The notes below the pieces were generated by a model, which saw nothing but the letters and a program-made list of their open reading frames with translations, ran no database searches and was not told the DNA's origin. Positions 42,055 through 50,247 of a DNA stretch of 64,000 bases are shown here, in pieces. Numbering within the stretch: the stretch's first letter is position 1; each line of letters starts with the position of its first letter. Position numbers and translations under genes: made by a program. This stretch comes from JAICXG01 sp963801255 (GTDB lineage Bacteria; Verrucomicrobiota; Verrucomicrobiia; Chthoniobacterales; UBA10450): the NCBI GenBank assembly GCA_963801255.1, contig CAWDEC010000005.1, positions 1-64,000 of the forward strand, read 5' to 3'.

Positions 42055-42687
42055 TCAGTCTGACTTCCTTTCGACTCGCCCGAGGAAGTCGTCGAATAAC
42101 TCACCATATATCGTTCCGCGCTCGGGATGATATTGGACTGCGAGCCCAAAGGGACAATCGCGGAGGCGCATTTGTTCGATCACGTCGTCCGTTGCGCACC
42201 AAGCCTCGACGACGCAGCCGTCTCCGAGTCGGTCAATCGCCTGATGATGTGAACTATTGACCTTCGCGAAGCGATGGGAAGCCGAGCGATCGTTGCGCAG
42301 CGGCTGCACGTCGCTCTCTCTTTGCTCAGGAAGATTATGCCCGGAAATGTCGAGCCGCAGCGTGCCCCCGAGGGCGACGTTAAGCAGCTGCATGCCTTTA
42401 CAAATTCCGAAGATCGGCAGGCCGCGCTCGAGCGCGATTTTCACTGCCGCAAATTCCCATTTGTCGCGCCGCAGGTTTGGCTTCTCCAGGATAGATGGGT
42501 CCGGCACCGGTTGATGAAGATACCGATGGCCGATATCAGCGCCGCCTGTGAGAAGGAGCGCGTCCATTCGGTTAGGGTCTACCTGGCGACGCGCTGCGTT
42601 TTGCACTTTGATCGCTGGATAGTCCCGAAAAAAAGGGCGAAACCATGGCTCGTCGCGGCGGCGAATCCAGGTGACGAGGTTAGGCAT
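42055..42687 (-). CDS. Class I glutamine amidotransferase-like hydrolase (C26, PuuD-like)
   Basis: A 210-aa protein of the gamma-glutamyl-GABA hydrolase type. Visible are LLTGGADI, the nucleophile C96 in IFGICKGMQLLNVALGGTL (core GICKGMQ), SSHHQAI, and the His-Glu pair in QYHPE. The family removes gamma-glutamyl groups from polyamine-derived or other adducts. No polyamine genes lie around it. It is convergent with the QueD-like gene. Confidence 0.88.
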   Translation of the reverse strand: MPNLVTWIRRRDEPWFRPFFRDYPAIKVQNAARRQVDPNRMDALLLTGGADIGHRYLHQPVPDPSILEKPNLRRDKWEFAAVKIALERGLPIFGICKGMQLLNVALGGTLRLDISGHNLPEQRESDVQPLRNDRSASHRFAKVNSSHHQAIDRLGDGCVVEAWCATDDVIEQMRLRDCPFGLAVQYHPERGTIYGELFDDFLGRVERKSD

Positions 42688-42804
42688 CGGCGAACTTGCA
42701 CTTTGACCTGGCCATGTAAAGCGGGCTCATCGTGCTGCACTTTGTGATTGACGTGCGCGTGACGGAAGGAGTTTCTAAGGGGCAAACCAAAACAAGGAGT
42801 TCCT

Positions 42805-42957
42805 ATGGCAGGCAAGGCAAAGAAAACCGTTCGCAAACAAACGTCCGGCATGCGCGATCTGAGCACGCGAAAAGATCCCCGCGGCGGCGCGCAAAAGAAG
42901 GAAGGTCTGACTGGTCGCGGCGGCACAAACCTCTCCAGCAAGCGCGGACTGACCTAA
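42805..42957 (+). CDS. 50-aa basic protein of unknown function
   Basis: A very short gene with a textbook ribosome binding site: AAGGAG at 42794-42799, 5 nt before the ATG. The product has 50 residues, is strongly basic (about 15 Lys/Arg), rich in Gly, and has no hydrophobic segment or Cys. It reads MAGKAKKTVRK, then MRDLSTRKDPRGGAQKKEG and ends in SSKRGLT. I do not recognise the family. The LSTRKDPRGG stretch resembles leader-like motifs seen in small proteins of several phyla, but this is a loose similarity. A copy of the dispersed 9-mer follows the stop at 42962. Confidence 0.65.
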   Translation: MAGKAKKTVRKQTSGMRDLSTRKDPRGGAQKKEGLTGRGGTNLSSKRGLT

Positions 42958-43084
42958 AGACGCCTAACGAAAACGAAGGGAATCGCTGGGGCCCGGTAAT
43001 TCCAGCGTGCAAACTCGTCGTTGATCGATTGCAAGGTCGGTGTGCCGACGTGCGCGGCGCGCACTTCCCGGTATCGTGCCTTGC

Positions 43085-44035
43085 ATGCAGGTCACGGATG
43101 TAGCTGTACCCGCCCTTAAGACGAGCGATCTGACTCATCGCTATGGTGAACGCGTTGCCCTTGATCGCGTTTCCCTCCAGGTCATGTCGCGCGAGATTTT
43201 TGGTCTTCTCGGGCCGAATGGTGGCGGCAAGACCACGCTTTTTCGCATTCTCTCTACACTCGTTAGGCCAACAAGCGGCTCGGCCTCAATTCTTGGACTC
43301 GATTTGTTGCGCGACACCGGTGCGCTGCGTTCTCGGCTTGGAGTTGTCTTTCAGGCGCCCAGTCTCGACAAGAAGTTGAAAGTCCACGAAAACCTTAGGC
43401 ACCAGGGTCGTCTCTACGGCATGGCTGGCGCGGCGTTACGCGAGCGAATCGAACATCTCCTCCTCGAGTTCAACCTGCGCGATCGCCGCAACGATCTTGT
43501 CGAAACGCTCTCCGGCGGTTTGCAGCGCAGGGTCGAAATCGCAAAAAGCCTCCTCCATTCCCCTGAACTGCTCCTGCTCGACGAACCTTCCACCGGACTC
43601 GATCCCGGTGCGCGGATCGATCTATGGCAAACTCTCTATCGTCTGCGCGATCAACAAGCCGTAAGCATTCTTCTCACGACTCACCTCATGGAGGAAGCCG
43701 AGCGCTGCGACCGGGTGGCAATCATCGATCAGGGCAGGATCGTGGCCTCGGGCGCGCCCGAGCAACTGCGAGCGGAAATTGGCGGCGACATAGTCAGCGC
43801 GCGTTCCCGGGATGCGACATCGTTAGGAGAAAGAATCGCGCGTTCGTTTGGTGTGAAAGTCAATGTCCTGAACGATGAAGTGCGGATCGAGCAACCGGAA
43901 GGCTCGGCTTTTATAACCCGTCTCGTAGAAGCGTTTCCCGGCGAGATCGATTCGGTCACCTTTGCCAAGCCAACTTTGGAAGATGTCTTCATCGCCAGGA
44001 CCGGACGACGACTAAGCGAAGGGGACAAAGCGTAG
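43085..44035 (+). CDS. ABC transporter ATP-binding protein without adjacent permease
   Basis: ABC ATPase of 316 aa of the CcmA/ABC-2 exporter class. Walker A is GPNGGGKTT, the Q-loop is VVFQAPSLD, the signature is LSGGLQRRVEIAKSLL and Walker B is LLLLDEPSTGLDPG; the H-loop is TTHLMEEAERCD. A C-terminal region of about 90 residues is typical of ABC-2 ATPases (FAKPTLEDVFIARTGR). The ATG at 43085 is used. The normal partner, a polytopic ABC-2 permease, would be expected just downstream, but the next gene is convergent and unrelated. The partner must be elsewhere or lost. Confidence 0.92.
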   Translation: MQVTDVAVPALKTSDLTHRYGERVALDRVSLQVMSREIFGLLGPNGGGKTTLFRILSTLVRPTSGSASILGLDLLRDTGALRSRLGVVFQAPSLDKKLKVHENLRHQGRLYGMAGAALRERIEHLLLEFNLRDRRNDLVETLSGGLQRRVEIAKSLLHSPELLLLDEPSTGLDPGARIDLWQTLYRLRDQQAVSILLTTHLMEEAERCDRVAIIDQGRIVASGAPEQLRAEIGGDIVSARSRDATSLGERIARSFGVKVNVLNDEVRIEQPEGSAFITRLVEAFPGEIDSVTFAKPTLEDVFIARTGRRLSEGDKA

Positions 44036-44045
44036 CCGAAGGTCG

Positions 44046-45326
44046 TTACTCAGCCTGCGCTTTCGCGAGCACCACCTGTTTTCTGCCTAACCAGATGCTC
44101 AGTGCGCACCAGCCAATCGCGACAGGAATGGCAACGAAACTGATGCTCGAAAGCCCCAACCCAAGCGCATGCAGACCGCCATAGGACCACGCACCGATCT
44201 GATCTCCGGTTCGATATCCCAGGGTGTCAGTTACCCCCTTCACCTTATACTTATCTTCCCGGTGCAGGACGGTGAAGAGAATCTCCCGCGAAGGACGCAG
44301 TAACGCGTATGCAGTCGCGCGACGTGCCACTTGAAAAACAGCCAATAAGGCCAGGCTCGGCGCAATGCCCATCGCGGCGAAACCAACCGTGCTCAAGAGT
44401 GGCATCGCGACCAGCGTGACCCCGACGCCAAACCATTTGAGAAGTCGGCCGGTGAAAAAGATTTGGATCATGACCGTGATGCTGTTGACCCAGATTTCGA
44501 GATTGGCCAGAAAGACGGTCCGTTCTGCACTGCTTTTCAGGGCTTCGCGCGCAAGATCAGATTGTTGAAAATAGGCCCACGTGGAAGTGATCGTGTAGAG
44601 GAGCATCGAGCCAGCCAATCCCAAAAGGTAAGGCGAGCGGCCAATGTGAGTGATGCCCGACCACACGGACCCGCCGATCGGTTCCTCTTGTGTCCGAGCC
44701 GTCTCCTTGTGAGTCGCAAAGCTGCTCGGAAAGAACCGCACCAGAGAACCGGCGATGGCGAACATGATGGCGGACACCGCGAGCAGATTTGCCGGTCCAA
44801 TCTCACCTACATAGTGCTTCGTTAGGTAGGCTCCAAGAATCGCGCCAAGTGATCCGCCGACGGCTATAAAGCCATAGAGGCGCTTACCTTGTTCGACCGT
44901 AAACAGGTCGGTCATGAAGGCCCAAAAGATCGCGGTATTAAAAAGATTGAAGACACTGACCCAGACGTAGAGGGCCCGGCCAATCCAGACTTGTTCTTCA
45001 GGGGGAGAACTGCGCATCAGGAAAAAGAAGAGCGCGAGATTGAAAATGAAAAATCCGTAGGCCAGAGGGATAAATTTTCGGCGCGACATGCGGGCCACAA
45101 TTGCGGCAAAGAGGACATTGGCGACCAACATTGCCGCCAGCGTGGCGGTAAACATCCAGGGCAATGTTTCCAGCCGGTTGCTGGCCGCGATGCTGTCCCG
45201 AATCGGACGCATGATGTAGTAGCCGGTCAGAATCAAAAAATGAAAAGCGAACCCGAGCCAAAGGGCTCGCAGTTCGTTAGGCCGCACATCCACCATTTTG
45301 CGGAAGAGCGGAAGCGCGCGATTCAT
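44046..45326 (-). CDS. MFS/NTT-like membrane carrier
   Basis: A 426-aa polytopic membrane protein with about twelve hydrophobic segments. The N-terminus (VDVRPNELRALWLGFAFHFLI, core RPNELRALWL) and the YYIMRPIRDSIAA segment match a family of bacterial carriers distantly related to nucleotide (NTP/NDP) antiporters. RPSREILFTVLHREDKYKVKG (core) and GDQIGAWSYGGLHALG are also typical. True ATP/ADP exchange is not shown by sequence alone; many members of this group have no known substrate. Two copies of the motif or its 8-mer core lie inside. Confidence 0.8.
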   Translation of the reverse strand: MNRALPLFRKMVDVRPNELRALWLGFAFHFLILTGYYIMRPIRDSIAASNRLETLPWMFTATLAAMLVANVLFAAIVARMSRRKFIPLAYGFFIFNLALFFFLMRSSPPEEQVWIGRALYVWVSVFNLFNTAIFWAFMTDLFTVEQGKRLYGFIAVGGSLGAILGAYLTKHYVGEIGPANLLAVSAIMFAIAGSLVRFFPSSFATHKETARTQEEPIGGSVWSGITHIGRSPYLLGLAGSMLLYTITSTWAYFQQSDLAREALKSSAERTVFLANLEIWVNSITVMIQIFFTGRLLKWFGVGVTLVAMPLLSTVGFAAMGIAPSLALLAVFQVARRATAYALLRPSREILFTVLHREDKYKVKGVTDTLGYRTGDQIGAWSYGGLHALGLGLSSISFVAIPVAIGWCALSIWLGRKQVVLAKAQAE

Positions 45327-45366
45327 GGTTAGAAGGTCCGGCTTCTTGGCTAACTGAGCCGGAAGG

Positions 45367-46575
45367 CTATTTTCGAGTCTGGTGCCAGGCTGCGAGGACT
45401 TCAGCCTCCCGCTCTGGTGTGAGGCCGGCTTTTAGCTTCTCCTGGCGCTCCTTTGGCTGTGCACGAAGCCACGTAAGTGTGTCCCGTGCCGTTTCAGGGA
45501 GCGGTCGAAAAGTCAGCCCCTTTTCCAGTGCTCGCTTGATGCTGACCGCGCCCAGCCCGCCGTCCTCGCCTGTTGGAGGCACCCACACCGGCATATCGGA
45601 CCAGGGCGCGACCTTCTCCTTCTCGAGAAAATCCGCCGGCGCCCAGGTAAAGCTAGCGTTTGATCCGAGTCCTTTTTTGATCTCCTCGAGCATTCCGCCA
45701 ACCGAGAGAGCTGTTGCGGGGCCCGTCCCATTGTAAGTGCCGGTCGCTTCTTGTTCCGCCATGCGAATTGTCCACTCAGCCAGATCGCGCGCGTCGATGA
45801 ATTGCACGGGATCGTTCGGCTGGCCCGGAGCAAGAACCTCGCCCCCGCGCGCCACTCGCCACGGCCAGTAGCTAAACCGATCTGTCTCGTCCCCTGGCCC
45901 GACGATCAAGCCCGGCCGGATGATGCACGTCTTTCCAGGAAACCATTTCTCTGCCTCTTTCTCCGAGAGTGCCTTGAGGGGTCCATAGAGAGCAAACTTG
46001 GAAGCGATCACTGTTTCGCGAGTTTCCTTCATCGCGTCTTTACCATCGTACTTGGCGAGCGGCGCAGTCTCATCGAGCCCGGGCTTCGGTACATCGCCGT
46101 AGACAGAGATGGTGGAGATAAAGATATAGCGCTCAACGTTGCCTTGGAGGATTTGACCGACATCGCGCACCCATTTCGGCAGCATAGTTGGATTGTCAAT
46201 TACAACGTCCCACTTACGGCCCTTGAGCGCGCCTACGTCGCCGGTGTTACGATCTCCAGTCAGCTGCTCTACTCCATCGGGAAGGACGCCGGGGTGCGTT
46301 TTGCCGCGATTGAACACCGTTACCTTGTGCCCGCGCGCCAGGGCATATTTCACTTGGAATGGTCCGGTAAAACCGGTTCCACCCAGAATTAAAATGGCGA
46401 GGGACTTCTCGGCTTTGGGCACGTGTGGATCATACTTCGGCGCATCAACCCCTGCTACGCTCGGTAGAGGCGAAACCGAAGGCGAGGGTGAAGGGCTGAG
46501 GGCGAGCGCGGAGGTGGTCGTTAGGCAGAGGGCGATGGAAAGAAAAGGACGCAGGCGATGCAGAGTCGTGGTCAT
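45367..46575 (-). CDS. Exported NAD-dependent epimerase/dehydratase-like protein
   Basis: Extended short-chain dehydrogenase fold. After a signal peptide (residues 1 to about 25, FLSIALCLTTTSALA) and a Ser/Pro run (LSPSPSPSVSPLPS) comes the Rossmann motif ILGGTGFTGP near residue 64. Then come VFNRGKTHP, STISVYGDVP, IIRPGLIVGPGDETDRF and FIDARDLAEW. Length 402 aa. SDR enzymes are usually cytosolic, so the leader is unusual. A YxxxK catalytic pair is not obvious, so it may be a non-enzymatic or isomerase-type member. The 9-mer lies in the leader region at 46518. Confidence 0.83.
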   Translation of the reverse strand: MTTTLHRLRPFLSIALCLTTTSALALSPSPSPSVSPLPSVAGVDAPKYDPHVPKAEKSLAILILGGTGFTGPFQVKYALARGHKVTVFNRGKTHPGVLPDGVEQLTGDRNTGDVGALKGRKWDVVIDNPTMLPKWVRDVGQILQGNVERYIFISTISVYGDVPKPGLDETAPLAKYDGKDAMKETRETVIASKFALYGPLKALSEKEAEKWFPGKTCIIRPGLIVGPGDETDRFSYWPWRVARGGEVLAPGQPNDPVQFIDARDLAEWTIRMAEQEATGTYNGTGPATALSVGGMLEEIKKGLGSNASFTWAPADFLEKEKVAPWSDMPVWVPPTGEDGGLGAVSIKRALEKGLTFRPLPETARDTLTWLRAQPKERQEKLKAGLTPEREAEVLAAWHQTRK

Positions 46576-46725
46576 AAGGCTTGGAAGAGTTATTTGAACT
46601 GCGCGACTTCGAGTCGCGAAGACTTTAACAGCACGAATGCCGGCAACGCGAGTCGCTTTTGTATTTGCCTTCGTAGAGCGAAAAGCGATGAAGCGAGGTT
46701 GTTATGCCGATTCGATCTTCAAACT

Positions 46726-48324
46726 CTACTCTTCGACCGCCTCAAGCTGCTGATCGACTATCTGGCCGGTGTAGCGGTCGATAGCCACATGCAGCCAATA
46801 GCGCTTCTCTCCCTCGACAACGAAACTGGCCAGGTTTGAAGCGCTCGGCGGGTAACGGCCCGACTGTGCAATCATATCGATGAACAAACCCCAGGTCCGT
46901 GTCTGGGTGGTTTCAGATAAAGCGCGCGCGATTGTTTCCTTTTGTTCTTCGGATGAACCTACTGAGTTGCCTGCCGCCTGGACCAATCTGGATATATCGC
47001 TCTTACCCACGGCAGGTTGCACCGAGGTCCCCAAGCTAGGGTTACCAATGATTCCCGATATCGCTGCAGGCGTTGGCTGCGCGGCAGCGTTATTTGCCTG
47101 AGCGAGAGTAACTGGCGACGAGGATCCGTCTTCTGCCGTAATTGCACTTTTTAAGATCGCAGCTATGACCGCCGGATTTGCCGTGTTCAGACTTATCGTC
47201 CCGGCGCGGACAGTGGCACTGTTATAAGTGAAAAGATCGAGGATCGGAGAATCAAGACTGGTCGAGGTGAAAAAGTTTATCGTTTTCGGCGCCGGAGTTA
47301 TCTCGGGCCGCATTGCGTAACCCAATTCGCCGACGCTGCGAAATGGACGGTTAAGCATCGTGTAGTTATTAACAAAGGGCCGAGGTGTTGGAGCCATTCC
47401 AGTCGGTGGAGGAAATGGCGAAGGTTGCGGAGATGGCGATGCTCTGGCTGGATCAATATTCTCCATCCCCACGGCCCAGTTGCCTCCTGCATATTCAATT
47501 ATTGTCGATGTAGCACTGGTTGTTGGATCGGCGGAGGTGCCGTCATCGTATTGGTCGATAATCGTGGCCCCGAGAGCCAAGGTCGTCGCGATGTGCGAGG
47601 AGTCGCTAGAGTTAGTAGCATAGACGGCATAGTTTAGGACCTGGAAAAACTCGGGGTCGGTGGTAAACGCAGGAATGACCGATTGTAACGTGTCGCCCGC
47701 CTTGCCTACGTACTGCCAGTGACCTGGAATGGCAGGAGTTAAGGGTGGTCCGATGCTTCCCGCCGTGCCTGCTGCCCATTTTAGTCCAAAATACTTTTGA
47801 ATGTTCGCAGCAGTCGAGGAGTCAGGGTTGTCTTTTACGAGAGCGAGGTTACCGAGAGGAAACCTGTTGGTAAGCGAAGCGGTGCCCGCTTGAAATGTCG
47901 GAATGTTCTGCTCCCGCGAAAAGGTTCCCAAGAACTGAAGCATATTGAAACTGGGACCGGCCGCTCTGACGAACTCAACTAACTCCCTCCGGTTTGCAAA
48001 AGCCTGGTCTGTCCGACCGAGATATAGGGTCGGAGCCACTGTTTTGAAATCTTTCGTCGTATCAAGGAAGTAGCTCATGAACGGCGATGGATCGGGTGTA
48101 GGTGAGAGGGACGGAAATGTCCCCGAAGACTTGACTGTGGCATAATTACGCCATCCTACGATCTTGCTAACTGCTGTCGCGTTTGTCATGGCGCCTGCCG
48201 GCGTGTATTTCATTCCGGTCAAGTCCGCCAGTGCGATGCTTCCTTTCCGCCCCACATCGGTTGCGGGCGGAGTCGGCGACGGGAAGCCCGACGAGATTCG
48301 CATCGAGAAGTCCTCCTTCATCAT
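46726..48324 (-). CDS. Verru_Chthon cassette protein A, C-terminal part (shifted frame)
   Basis: This frame holds the larger part of cassette protein A, from about 48288 to the stop at 46726: GFPSPTPPATDVGRKGSIALADLTG (core), a long middle part, Pro-rich linkers (SPSPQPSPFPPPTG), and the ending WGLFIDMIAQSGRYPP...YWLHVAIDRYTGQIVD (core segments). The first 12 codons of the open frame are a shadow; the true N-terminus is in the other frame (48167-48979). The family is large, exported and of unknown function, always with cassette proteins B, C and D. Its length and late GRYPP segment fit. Confidence 0.75.
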   Translation of the reverse strand: MMKEDFSMRISSGFPSPTPPATDVGRKGSIALADLTGMKYTPAGAMTNATAVSKIVGWRNYATVKSSGTFPSLSPTPDPSPFMSYFLDTTKDFKTVAPTLYLGRTDQAFANRRELVEFVRAAGPSFNMLQFLGTFSREQNIPTFQAGTASLTNRFPLGNLALVKDNPDSSTAANIQKYFGLKWAAGTAGSIGPPLTPAIPGHWQYVGKAGDTLQSVIPAFTTDPEFFQVLNYAVYATNSSDSSHIATTLALGATIIDQYDDGTSADPTTSATSTIIEYAGGNWAVGMENIDPARASPSPQPSPFPPPTGMAPTPRPFVNNYTMLNRPFRSVGELGYAMRPEITPAPKTINFFTSTSLDSPILDLFTYNSATVRAGTISLNTANPAVIAAILKSAITAEDGSSSPVTLAQANNAAAQPTPAAISGIIGNPSLGTSVQPAVGKSDISRLVQAAGNSVGSSEEQKETIARALSETTQTRTWGLFIDMIAQSGRYPPSASNLASFVVEGEKRYWLHVAIDRYTGQIVDQQLEAVEE

Positions 48325-48979
48325 AGATTATAAAGGCGTAGCGGCCGACCGCGAACCCGGTATTACCTGGTGTCGAATCAGCGAGGGCGGAATCCCATCC
48401 GGTGAAAGCAATTGGTCCGTGGCGCGTCACGATCACCCAATCGGGCGCCCAGTAGTTTGGACCGGTGAAACCAGTCGTTACCGGTTCAGAGCTACTATCA
48501 TCCGTGTTAGCTTTAGGGACGAGGTAGTGGCTGTTCCATCGACTCAAGCTAATAGAGCGATTGTTAAGAGAGACGTCCGTCGTAGAATTCACTGCAGAAG
48601 CCGCGCTCGGAACGGCCGGCGGTGGAATGGAATCGTTCCTTACGCTCCGTCGAATAAGATTGGGAATGCCCGACCAGGGGAGGCCGCCGGCTGCGGGTTT
48701 GGGACTGCGCTGGGGAGTTACGTTCGCACTCGTGACCGGAGTGCCCGCCGCTATCTCTTGTTTCATATCGGCGACTACCAAATCCAAAGCACTCCGAGCC
48801 AATTCGTCGGCCATTCCACCGGTAAAGTCCTCCTGCGCTAACTGACGGTCCATCGTCGTGCGAGAGAGATAAGAGAGAACTAACGTGCAAAGTATAACGA
48901 GAAATCCTAGGACAATAATCAAGGCCGCTCCTGGGTCCCTGGGAAAGCTCAATTTATTGCGGCGGGCTGAGATAGACAT
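48167..48979 (-). CDS. Verru_Chthon cassette protein A, N-terminal part (frameshifted)
   Basis: The N-terminus has a basic stretch, then one hydrophobic segment (GAALIIVLGFLVILCTLVLSYLS, core) without a prepilin cleavage site, as in GspK-like or PilX-like minor components. Then come DELARSALDLVVADMKQEI and IYDEGGLLDANLVG. After LVG the reading frame breaks: a G run on the minus strand (CCC at 48287-48289 on the + strand) has one base too many, and the family sequence continues in the other frame. The start at 48979 overlaps the end of the C gene by 26 bp; an earlier ATG at 49012 is less likely. Confidence 0.75.
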   Translation of the reverse strand: MSISARRNKLSFPRDPGAALIIVLGFLVILCTLVLSYLSRTTMDRQLAQEDFTGGMADELARSALDLVVADMKQEIAAGTPVTSANVTPQRSPKPAAGGLPWSGIPNLIRRSVRNDSIPPPAVPSAASAVNSTTDVSLNNRSISLSRWNSHYLVPKANTDDSSSEPVTTGFTGPNYWAPDWVIVTRHGPIAFTGWDSALADSTPGNTGFAVGRYAFIIYDEGGLLDANLVGLPVADSARNRCGAERKHRTGGLDRNEIHAGRRHDKRDSS

Positions 48980-49793
48980 AGCGTTGATAGATTCGGACGC
49001 CGTTGATCGCAACCCGCGGCATGTCGGTGACGCTATTCAGCGTGTCATGCCAGCTAGCCATCAGATCGTAGCATGGTTTCGTAGGATCGAAATCCTTCAG
49101 CCGATCGCCCAGTTCGCTAAGTTGAGTATTCGAAAGCGACACTCGACTTTTTTGATCGATCGTGGCGATCGTTATGACAATGGCGGTGACATCGTGCAAG
49201 CCATCAATCCCGAGTTGGTCCGAAATGGTGCCTGTCTTTAGGACATAATAATATTCGAACCGAAAGATTTGGGGAGCGATTAACTCATAATCGGGATCCG
49301 ATGTACTGCTGCTCGTTGCCGCGGGCCAATTGTTGATAATCGTCTGAGGACCAAAAAGCATTGGCGTATCCGTTGCCAGGACGCCATTCCAAAGAAGCCC
49401 CTTGCCCATCCGCTCCATTTTGTTGAGAGAAGAAGAGGCAGGGTTGGAATTAATGCGGTAAGACACGAGCGAAAGCGGGCTCTGAGAGCCGATCGAAGGA
49501 TAATAACCTGGAGCGTTGCAAAAGAAGGCGATCCGATCATTACCGGTCTCAGGGTCAGGATTGCCTTTGCCGTAATAATCAACGTCGGGCCGCTTGAGCA
49601 TTTGGGCGAAATCGAGAGTCAGCCGAGCCAGGACAGGCCTTATCTGGCTCTCGGTATTCATTCGGCTGTTGCCCAAAGTGGTAATTAGCGCGGCGCTATC
49701 GACCATTCGACTTACGATGAGTGTTAGGAGAGTGAGAATAACGACGGAAACGAGCAGTTCTACGAGGGTAAATGCGTGGTCCGAGTGCCTCAT
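48954..49793 (-). CDS. Verru_Chthon cassette protein C, prepilin-like
   Basis: A pseudopilin-type protein of 279 aa. The N-terminus MRHSDHA|FTLVELL is a type IV prepilin leader with Ala at -1, Phe at +1 and Glu at +5. A 20-residue hydrophobic helix (VSVVILTLLTLIVSRMV) follows. The body reads SQIRPVLARLTLDFAQMLKRPDVDYYG (core), then a long beta region and YDLMASWHDTLNSVTDMPR near the end. This agrees with cassette protein C. It starts 4 bp after the B gene stop. It is probably assembled by, or secreted through, a type II/IV-like machine. Confidence 0.83.
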   Translation of the reverse strand: MRHSDHAFTLVELLVSVVILTLLTLIVSRMVDSAALITTLGNSRMNTESQIRPVLARLTLDFAQMLKRPDVDYYGKGNPDPETGNDRIAFFCNAPGYYPSIGSQSPLSLVSYRINSNPASSSLNKMERMGKGLLWNGVLATDTPMLFGPQTIINNWPAATSSSTSDPDYELIAPQIFRFEYYYVLKTGTISDQLGIDGLHDVTAIVITIATIDQKSRVSLSNTQLSELGDRLKDFDPTKPCYDLMASWHDTLNSVTDMPRVAINGVRIYQRYVYLSPPQ

Positions 49794-49797
49794 GGAA

Positions 49798-50247
49798 TTA
49801 GTTCCGATCTAAGGCGACAAACATTTCCGATGCGCGGGTGTTACCATTGGCCGGATCAGCTCCAGCAGGCCATGTGATCCGCAGATAAAGCCGGGTGGCG
49901 GTTCGTCCACCGCTATTAGGAAGGAAAGTGACGACCATGCGATAACGCGAAACATTGGTTAGAGTGGTCGAAGACTGACCGCTAGCGTCAAAGAAGCGTG
50001 TTGTGCTAGTGGGAATAATGATGCCGAATTGCAGGGATGTATTCGTAGTAGGCGGTGTGGCTCTCAGGTCCGTTGCGACCGATGTCAGAATCTGAACGGA
50101 GGCGGTTTGCTCAATGGAAGTGTGGTTGATCTGAAGGCCGGTGGTCAGGAGTCCAGCGATGGCGAGAAGGGAGATCGCTGCGACACCCATGGCAAGCGTC
50201 AGTTCAACAAGCGAAAAAGCGATGTAACCGGAGGGATGATATTTCAC
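49798..50247 (-). CDS. Verru_Chthon cassette protein B, prepilin-like
   Basis: A pseudopilin of 149 aa with the leader MKYHPSGYIA|FSLVELTLAMG: Ala at -1, Phe at +1, Glu at +5. Its helix LLAIAGLLTTGLQINHTSIEQT resembles GspI-type proteins. The body has SVATDLRATPP and a beta sheet ending in YLRITWPAGADPANGN. The GTG start overlaps the stop of the D gene (GTGA). This is the smallest of the four cassette proteins, as in the family. Confidence 0.82.
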   Translation of the reverse strand: MKYHPSGYIAFSLVELTLAMGVAAISLLAIAGLLTTGLQINHTSIEQTASVQILTSVATDLRATPPTTNTSLQFGIIIPTSTTRFFDASGQSSTTLTNVSRYRMVVTFLPNSGGRTATRLYLRITWPAGADPANGNTRASEMFVALDRN

